DNA of 64,000 nucleotides from Flavobacterium sp. CF108 (GTDB lineage: Bacteria > Bacteroidota > Bacteroidia > Flavobacteriales > Flavobacteriaceae), in assembly GCF_900129795.1 (NCBI RefSeq), contig NZ_FQWW01000003.1, forward strand, positions 372,001-436,000, written 5' to 3'. Below, one piece after another: positions 59,075 to 64,000 of the stretch. The position numbers were made by a program, and so were the translations under genes. The stretch's first letter is position 1. Every line of letters begins with the position of its first letter. The notes below the pieces were generated by a model. That model was not told where the DNA came from, did no database searches, and saw only the letters and a list, made by a program, of their open reading frames with translations.

Positions 59075-59413
59075 TTATCTCATTATATCCATTCTGCTTA
59101 TTTTTTGATTTGTTATTTCAAAAATAACAACTTGCTCTTTTTTAGTTTCATCGCCATTTCGTCCTGATACATATTCATGTACTATTATTTTATTATCAAA
59201 ATGAATGATTTTTATTACTTCGGCATATATAGCAGGCGATTGTTTAAAAAGGTTGATAAACATTTCTTCGCATTCTTTTTTACCATTTATTGCTAATGTA
59301 AGGTCTTGAAAATTATAAATTTTTATATTATCACTATACAAAGGCATCATTTCTTGTATCGATCTATTATTAAAAGCAGACATCTGTAAGTCTACAATTT
59401 CTTCTATTGTCAT
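59075..59413 (-). CDS. SnoaL-like (NTF2-fold) protein
   Basis: 112 residues from the ATG at 59413. The frame continues to 59479 but there it overlaps the next gene, so 59413 is preferred. It has IVDLQMSAFNNRSIQEMMPLYSDNIKIYNF, KKECEEMFINLF and a C-terminal VIFEITNQKISRMDIMR, the standard 'nuclear transport factor 2-like' steroid-isomerase fold. Function unknown. Confidence 0.82.
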   Translation of the reverse strand: MTIEEIVDLQMSAFNNRSIQEMMPLYSDNIKIYNFQDLTLAINGKKECEEMFINLFKQSPAIYAEVIKIIHFDNKIIVHEYVSGRNGDETKKEQVVIFEITNQKISRMDIMR

Positions 59414-59450
59414 TATTTTAGATTGTTTTATAATATGAATTTCTGTTTTT

Positions 59451-60047
59451 TTAGGCAATATAGTTTTTAATTTTTTCAACAGTTTTATGAATCTGCAAAA
59501 AATGATTTTCCATTACATTTTCCAGTTCTAAAGTTCCGCCCAGAATTAGCATTTCTTTATTTTCGAAGCGTTTTCCTAAACGATCTTCGAGCATTATGGT
59601 TTCCATACTTTGCGCCATTTTAATTTCGGTTAAAAAAGCATTTGGATGCCCGGCGGTGCAGATTACTAGTCCAAACGGAATTATTTTCATCTTCGGAAAA
59701 TCATCAGTTTGTCCGTAAGCATATCCAACCGAAAAAACACGGTCGAACCAGCCTTTTAGTTTTGCGGGACAATCACTCCACCAAACGGGATATAGAAAAA
59801 TAATGCAATCGGCTTTTTCGATTTTTTCTTGTTCTGCTAAAATATCTTTAGAAATGGGAAGATTGAGTTTTGCAAATCCTTCTCTATCATATTCTTCTTC
59901 AGACATATCGCTTTGAAAATTAGAAGCGTATAAATCTGAAACTTCGAAATTCCAGTTTTGTTTTGCTATTGCAGATTTTAATTGTTCTAAAACCTGAAAT
60001 GTATAAGACTTTTTGCTCGGATGACTGTATACGATTAAGATATTCAT
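59451..60047 (-). CDS. NAD(P)H-dependent flavodoxin-fold oxidoreductase (NQO1/MdaB-like)
   Basis: A 198-residue flavoenzyme. FMN/FAD phosphate loop ILIVYSHPSKKSYTFQVLEQL at the start, active-site motif FLYPVWWSDCPAKLKGWFDRVFSVG (about 75-99), and GLVICTAGHPNAFL. It reduces quinones or related electrophiles by two electrons. Starts 85 bases from the pseudogene stop. A role in quinone detoxification is inferred from the family. Confidence 0.9.
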   Translation of the reverse strand: MNILIVYSHPSKKSYTFQVLEQLKSAIAKQNWNFEVSDLYASNFQSDMSEEEYDREGFAKLNLPISKDILAEQEKIEKADCIIFLYPVWWSDCPAKLKGWFDRVFSVGYAYGQTDDFPKMKIIPFGLVICTAGHPNAFLTEIKMAQSMETIMLEDRLGKRFENKEMLILGGTLELENVMENHFLQIHKTVEKIKNYIA

Positions 60048-60073
60048 TTTGATGGTTTTAGAAAGTTGTTGAA

Positions 60074-60101
60074 TTAAAAAAGAGAACCTAAAGTTCTCTT
60101 A
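60074..60101 (-). terminator. Hairpin terminator after XRE pseudogene
   Basis: AAGAGAAC and GTTCTCTT (about 60079-60100) form the stem, with a T-run on the minus strand, about 32 bases after the pseudogene stop. Confidence 0.75.
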
Positions 60102-60132
60102 AATACGAAATTACGAATAAAATTCTAATACC

Positions 60133-60355
60133 TTATTCTTCGACAAATTCTAAAATATCTACCAGCTGGTATTCCGGAACTTTGCAGATTGCCTCAAGCG
60201 TGCTGAAACGAACGGTTTTTGCTTTGCCTGTTTTTAATATGGAAAGATTAGATAACGTCAAATCAACTTTTTCTGAAAGTTCATTTAATGGCATTTTGTG
60301 TTTGGTCCATCATCACGTCTAAATTTACTATAAATTGGTATAATTCATAATTCAT
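60133..60355 (-). pseudogene. Frameshifted YozG-like XRE regulator
   Basis: The minus strand from ATG 60355 reads MNYELYQFIVNLDVMMD and then stops early (DQTQNAIK). If the second C at 60304-60305 is removed, the frame joins DKHKMPLNELSEKVDLTL, followed by SNLSILKTGKAKTVRFSTLE and AICKVPEYQLVDILEFVEE, a full small XRE regulator of about 73 residues. A single extra base therefore breaks the gene. A shorter protein from the ATG at 60295 remains possible. The gene starts 2 bases after the stop of the lipoprotein gene. Confidence 0.75.
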
Positions 60356-60357
60356 AA

Positions 60358-60771
60358 CTATTTGACGCGTTCATATTCTGATGTAGAGCAGTCAACACAT
60401 TCGTCTATTAAATACAGTTTATTGTTGTGAAATTCAAATGATCTGTCCAAATAAAAATCTTGTGTAATGGAATCACCTTTATCAATAACAATCATTTTTC
60501 TGTCTCCGCCAAAAACCGATTTTTTTGTTATGATAAAAAATTTCTGCTGCTGCGACAGATTTCCATTTATATAGGTTTTAATTGTAGAATTCGAGATCTC
60601 AATTACGATCTTTTGATCTGATGTTTCTGAACTCGTTGGTCCGCCAAATCCGCCAGAAGTGCGAATCCAGCTCCATTTGCCTTCTAAGCGATTTTCGTCA
60701 GAACGATTATCATCATTATCATGGCAGGAAGAGAATACAATTAAAATAAGAAGAAGTAAATATTTTTTCAT
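60358..60771 (-). CDS. Lipocalin-like lipoprotein
   Basis: A 137-residue protein. Lipoprotein signal KKYLLLLILIVFSSCHD has the acylated Cys at residue 16. The mature part begins with GKWSWIRTSGGFGG and has short beta strands (IVIEISNSTIKTYING, KFFIITKKSVFGG), the pattern of small lipocalin-like Bacteroidota lipoproteins. Two late Cys (ECVDC) may form a disulfide. Ligand unknown. Confidence 0.75.
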   Translation of the reverse strand: MKKYLLLLILIVFSSCHDNDDNRSDENRLEGKWSWIRTSGGFGGPTSSETSDQKIVIEISNSTIKTYINGNLSQQQKFFIITKKSVFGGDRKMIVIDKGDSITQDFYLDRSFEFHNNKLYLIDECVDCSTSEYERVK

Positions 60772-60853
60772 CGGTTTAAAATTTTGGTTCGTTTATTTAT
60801 AAGATGAAAAAAATGTTAAATAGTTGCTTTAAAGTGTTTTAAAAAAGTTTAAA

Positions 60854-61243
60854 TTATTTCAACCGAATTAAAACGCCTTTTCGTTTCACGATATTTTTAT
60901 AATCCCATTGAATGTTTCTGGCTTTATCGAGCCATCTTTTTAAATCGTCAATATTGATTTGATCTGAGTTTGTATAACGGGCTTCGGCGGCTTTAAAGCT
61001 TCCTTCATTTTGAAGTCCGCTTTCATCAAAAGATTGTCCGCTCCAAAAAAGCAGCCTGACAGAATCTTTAAGTTTGCTATATCCTGCAACGGGATTTCCG
61101 TCTAAAAACCAAACCGGATGCCGATGCCAGATTTTGCTTTCGGCTTCTTGCAGGAAATCGTTAATTTCAACGCTTAAGATATCACATATTTTTTTGTCTT
61201 CAGCGTTTTGTGAGTCGTTATATGCCTGGATTTCCTGATTCAT
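60854..61243 (-). CDS. DUF1801-type protein
   Basis: A 129-residue protein: EIQAYNDSQNAEDKKICDILSVEIN, KIWHRHPVWFLDGNPVAGYSKLKDSVRLLFWSG (split by the 20-residue limit into two recognised blocks at about 40-72) and a C-terminal KRWLDKARNIQWDYKNI. This is the third DUF1801-like gene in the region and the most divergent. It lies 11 bases before the GNAT gene stop and is likely in the same transcript. Confidence 0.82.
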   Translation of the reverse strand: MNQEIQAYNDSQNAEDKKICDILSVEINDFLQEAESKIWHRHPVWFLDGNPVAGYSKLKDSVRLLFWSGQSFDESGLQNEGSFKAAEARYTNSDQINIDDLKRWLDKARNIQWDYKNIVKRKGVLIRLK

Positions 61244-61254
61244 GGTTTTGAATT

Positions 61255-61689
61255 TTAATTTATATCTTTTGAAAGCTCAAATAAAATGTAGGTTCCGTTT
61301 TCAGAGCGTCCTTTTTCTTTTTCAATAAATCCTGTTTTGTTATAAAATTCAACGGCTTTTATGTTGTTTTCTAAACATTTTAAGGTGAGCGGAAATTTCG
61401 TTTTTTGAATGGCTGCTTTTAACAATTCGGTTCCAACTTTCTGCCCTTGATATTCCTGATCAACGTACAGATGATGAATGAAATTATTTGGCATCCAAAT
61501 CGAAATAAAACCAACGGGAATTTCATTAATATGTGCCACTAAAATGTATTCTCCTTGCGTATGTTTTTCAAAATCGTCTAATTTAAATTCTGATGTATCA
61601 AGCCACGAAAATGTTCTTTGTCTTTCTTTTAAATACAGGATTTTTAAAGGTTCAAAATCACTTTTTGTAATTTCTGTTATTTTCATCAA
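61255..61689 (-). CDS. GNAT-family N-acetyltransferase
   Basis: A 144-residue protein. HLYVDQEYQGQKVGTELLKAAI (about 72-93) is the acetyl-CoA binding motif A, and VEFYNKTGFIEKEKG is the closing motif B. Substrate unknown. Upstream of the DUF1801 gene on the same strand, 11 bases apart. Confidence 0.88.
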   Translation of the reverse strand: MMKITEITKSDFEPLKILYLKERQRTFSWLDTSEFKLDDFEKHTQGEYILVAHINEIPVGFISIWMPNNFIHHLYVDQEYQGQKVGTELLKAAIQKTKFPLTLKCLENNIKAVEFYNKTGFIEKEKGRSENGTYILFELSKDIN

Positions 61690-61769
61690 ATCGGGTTGTT
61701 GAATTTTGTTTTAAAAATAATCTTTTTTGTCTAAAATGATCAATTAAAAAACAATGTTATTATGAAACC

Positions 61770-61892
61770 GGATTTGCGTTAGGGATGGAAGCGGCATCTC
61801 CCGATTTAGAAAAACAAGGCTTTTTAGCCGTAGTTTTTGTTAATCGGGAATATAGTGTACAGTCCGGCCGTAGGAAACGCCCAAATTATTCT
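61770..61892. ncRNA. Structured intergenic element (gggatggaagcggcat type)
   Basis: A conserved-looking core (GCGTTAGGGATGGAAGCGGC at 61776-61795, then TAGTGTACAGTCCGGCCG and GGAAACGCCC at the right) encloses a long hairpin: TCCCGATT near 61799 pairs with AATCGGGA near 61842-61849, with a GCTTTTTAGC tip. I recall the same core recurring in many Flavobacterium genomes; it may be the Flavo-1 RNA motif, but I cannot confirm the name. Orientation is not certain, and it sits at the 3' end of the YdeI-like gene. Confidence 0.55.
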
Positions 61893-61893
61893 A

Positions 61894-62268
61894 TTAATCG
61901 GTAATCCACTTTCCTTGTTCTTTGGCAATGTCAATTAACTTTTGTCCGTGTTCCGTCATTAAATTTTCCTGAATCATGCGTTCGGCTCTTTCTATGTTGG
62001 GTTTACTCCATTTGCTGGTTTTTGGGTTGCGATGCGAAAAGGTGAGATAATAACTTTCGCCATCGCGTTTTTTGCACAAACTGTCGATCCAGCCAAAACA
62101 AAGCGCTTCTTCTGTGGCTTCGATTAAATTTATGCTTTTGGTCTGGCTTTTTTTATGAAACAAAATCAGCCAAACTGATTTTTCGTTTACACTATTTTCT
62201 GTCAGCCATTTACGCCAGTCTGCTCTGGTTTCGGCATATACTGCTAATTTTCCGTCTTTTGTTTCCAT
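61894..62268 (-). CDS. YdeI/OmpD-associated family protein, possibly shortened
   Basis: A 124-residue protein: ETRADWRKWLTENSVNEKSVWLILF, TEEALCFGWIDSLCKKRDGESYYLTFSHRNPKTSKWSKPN (two blocks at about 50-90) and AERMIQENLMTEHGQKLI. Typical members have 180-200 residues and continue after 'IAKEQGxW'; here the frame stops (GKWITD) right where the structured element 61770-61892 begins. The core domain is nearly complete, but the C-terminal 60-70 residues appear lost. Function of the family is unknown. Confidence 0.8.
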   Translation of the reverse strand: METKDGKLAVYAETRADWRKWLTENSVNEKSVWLILFHKKSQTKSINLIEATEEALCFGWIDSLCKKRDGESYYLTFSHRNPKTSKWSKPNIERAERMIQENLMTEHGQKLIDIAKEQGKWITD

Positions 62269-62370
62269 AAATCTTATTTTTAAGTAAAGGTAAAATGGGA
62301 ATGTGACAACGGTTTGTCAGTAGTAAAAATAATATTAAAATATTGATTATTTGATGTTTATGTTTTTAAA

Positions 62371-63273
62371 TCAAGTGTTAAAATGTTTGTTGAAAGTAAC
62401 TGTAATATTGTTTACGAAATCTTTGGTATATTTTCCGGTTTCGTCTAAATCCGGATCAAGAATTGTAATTTCAAGTCCGCTTAGTTTCTTACTTTCAAAT
62501 AAATAGGAGGTAAGTTCATTAAATTCATCATAGGTTAAACCGTCTGGCGTTCTGCTGTCTACGCATGGCATAATATCGTCGTTAAGAACGTCGACATCGA
62601 TATGAAGCCAAAAACCATCTAAGTTTTTGTTTTCAACTTCTGAAAGAAATGTTTTTACAGATTTTGTAATGCCTTGTTTTCGCAGTTCCTGAAGACTTAA
62701 ATATGTTGCCGAAGATTTCCGTATTTCGTTTTCGTATTCATCATCGTATTCGCGATTGCCAACGCACCAAAGGTTTTCTTCTTTTATATAAGGAGATAAA
62801 TTGAGAATATTGGTTAGTTTTTGATGTCCGTTTCCGGTAACAATTGAAGCCGCCATGCCACCAACACCGCCGGTTTCAGAAAGAGAAACATCCATAAAAT
62901 CGGTATGGCCGTCGAGATAAAATAAGCCGTAATTGCCTTTTTGTTTTAAAGCCATTGCAGGGCCCAAAAGAATACTGCAATCGCCGCCCAAAATAAACGG
63001 AAATTTATTGGCACTCAATAAATTGTTTATTAAATAGGCTTGTTCTCTGGCGTAGGTTACTAATGAATCTGCGTTGAGAATATTGGTTTCGGGATCTTTT
63101 ATATTGGAGTATTTTGGAGGATCAACTCTTATGATGTTTTTTGGGTTAATTGCTTTATGCAAATTATGTTTCCATAACCAATCCGGCAAACGATTTACGC
63201 CTGGTTCTTTTCCTGTCTGCGGTTCTTTTAGGCCTAAATTAGAAGTGAATTCAACAATGCATATTTCTTTCAT
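62371..63273 (-). CDS. Arginase/agmatinase-family hydrolase
   Basis: A 300-residue ureohydrolase. Manganese motifs: GGDCSILLG (about 95-103), LDGHTDFMD (about 119-127, where most members have DAHxD), and IDVDVLND (about 226-233), with the Glu of GLEITILDPD near 275. The Gly for Ala change in DGHTD occurs in some family members. Arginase, agmatinase or formimidoylglutamase activity cannot be told apart by eye. Single gene. Confidence 0.88.
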   Translation of the reverse strand: MKEICIVEFTSNLGLKEPQTGKEPGVNRLPDWLWKHNLHKAINPKNIIRVDPPKYSNIKDPETNILNADSLVTYAREQAYLINNLLSANKFPFILGGDCSILLGPAMALKQKGNYGLFYLDGHTDFMDVSLSETGGVGGMAASIVTGNGHQKLTNILNLSPYIKEENLWCVGNREYDDEYENEIRKSSATYLSLQELRKQGITKSVKTFLSEVENKNLDGFWLHIDVDVLNDDIMPCVDSRTPDGLTYDEFNELTSYLFESKKLSGLEITILDPDLDETGKYTKDFVNNITVTFNKHFNT

Positions 63274-63342
63274 AGCAAAATTATTTACGGATAAAGTTAT
63301 TAAAATTAATGCTGCTGTAAATTATTTTTAACAGCCGGAAAT

Positions 63343-63380
63343 CAAAAAATCCGATTTGTTTTCACCAATCGGATTTTTAA
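63343..63380 (-). terminator. Terminator of the SUFU gene
   Basis: AAAAATCCGATT (63345-63356) pairs with AATCGGATTTTT (63367-63378); the minus strand continues T-rich. It lies 5 bases after the stop at 63385. Confidence 0.85.
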
Positions 63381-63384
63381 TATT

Positions 63385-64000
63385 TTATGATTTTCTCGTT
63401 AAATCTGTAATTAACAGCAGGTTGTTTTCTTTTAATTTATTGACCAATTCTTCGACTGTTCCGGGATTTTCTTTTATGGCTTCGTATTCAGCAGAAGTTA
63501 TTCCGACTATTTGCAAGAAGGAAAGTTCACCATGCGGAGTTTGTTTCTTTTCGATTTCAGGATCGGCAACAATTACTAAAGCTGTTATATCCGTTTCTGT
63601 ATCAAGTCTTATAGGACCGTTTGCAGGCATATAATGAAATTCTTCAAACCAGTTGCCGCTGTCAAAAACATATTTTGCAATGTTTTGTAAAAGGGCAATT
63701 ACCCAGCTTGGGTTTCCGTTATCTTCTGCAAAAGGTTTTAGTCTAAAAGTGAGTTCGAATCCCCATTTGCTAAATTCATCTTCGATTTTATTTTCGTCGT
63801 AATACAATTCAGAAAATCCATAAGTGACAAAGTGAAAATGATCTGTTTGTTTTTTGCTTTCGTAAATGCTTACGCCGTCCAGCGGATGTTCTCCGCCAAG
63901 TATATAACTTATGGCCGGAGCAAAATGTTTGGGCTCCTGATCTGGATAAAGACGTTCAAATTCTTTATCGATTTCAAGCCATCCTACAGCATCATCTTCT
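63385..64000 (-). CDS. Suppressor-of-fused (SUFU) domain protein, N-terminus outside window
   Basis: The frame runs open through 64000, so only the C-terminal 205 residues are visible: DDAVGWLEIDKEFERLYPDQ, EPKHFAPAISYILGGEHPLDG and FHFVTYGFSELYYDE at the N-terminal side, then KWGFELTFRLKPFAEDNGNP and LQIVGITSAEYEAI. This is the bacterial SUFU-like domain often associated with polymorphic-toxin immunity. No toxin gene is seen next to it. An ATG at 63807 inside the domain is not the real start. Confidence 0.85.
   Translation of the reverse strand, partial: EDDAVGWLEIDKEFERLYPDQEPKHFAPAISYILGGEHPLDGVSIYESKKQTDHFHFVTYGFSELYYDENKIEDEFSKWGFELTFRLKPFAEDNGNPSWVIALLQNIAKYVFDSGNWFEEFHYMPANGPIRLDTETDITALVIVADPEIEKKQTPHGELSFLQIVGITSAEYEAIKENPGTVEELVNKLKENNLLLITDLTRKS

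Overview
The window looks like a chromosome segment of a Flavobacterium-type bacterium (Bacteroidota). The support is low G+C, promoters of the Bacteroidota form (TTTG, about 19-21 bases, TAnnTTTG), a secreted nuclease with a type IX secretion C-terminal tail, the bacillithiol enzyme BshB1, and many flavobacterial nested inverted repeats of the 'gccacgaa...ttcgtggc' kind between genes. No transposase, phage structural gene, rRNA or CRISPR array was seen.

1-2050: the end of a TPR protein, an XRE regulator, and two very small genes that each have their own terminator. 2063-8127: the most unusual part. Five tRNA genes (Arg-TCT, Asp-GTC, His-GTG, Pro-TGG, Leu-TAG), each with at least one non-canonical feature, lead into a small ATP-dependent RNA ligase, an ATP-grasp protein, a Cys-rich small protein, a non-coding stretch built from tRNA T-arms, D-arms and one anticodon arm in an unusual order, an SPFH/band-7 protein, a calcineurin-like phosphoesterase and a DEDDh 3'-5' exonuclease. 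8024-14941: a consensus promoter followed by a five-gene operon with a MoxR AAA+ ATPase, a degenerate vWA/beta-propeller/L7-L12-like protein, and a membrane-anchored TPR protein, i.e. a MoxR-vWA-beta-propeller ('bpX') ternary system. I read 2063-14941 as one RNA-damage response and repair island. SPFH-linked repair systems with a tRNA-like RNA have been proposed by comparative genomics (Burroughs and Aravind). The multi-isotype divergent tRNA array and the interlocked tRNA-half region here may be new.

15011-45011: mostly housekeeping. Acyl-CoA ligase, purL (with two repeat-derived in-frame insertions), a secreted endonuclease I, a beta-helix lipoprotein, a thioesterase/M48 protease/isochorismate synthase run, bshB1, a canonical tRNA-His, a 476-bp element with perfect 33-bp inverted ends, a zinc metallopeptidase, a 1350-residue hybrid histidine kinase, aldehyde dehydrogenase, RluA-type pseudouridine synthase, panB, L-serine dehydratase and a CPA2 antiporter.

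45036-64000: almost entirely minus-strand small single-domain genes (DUF1801, SRPBCC, GNAT, NTF2-like, YdeI, MBL, serine hydrolase, AraC plus an NmrA-like oxidoreductase, arginase-like, SUFU). Signs of decay and mobility here include a frameshifted XRE gene, a possibly shortened YdeI gene next to a structured repeat, a (GTTT)15 microsatellite and long nested palindromes. All functional calls rest on reading motifs by eye; no database search was run.
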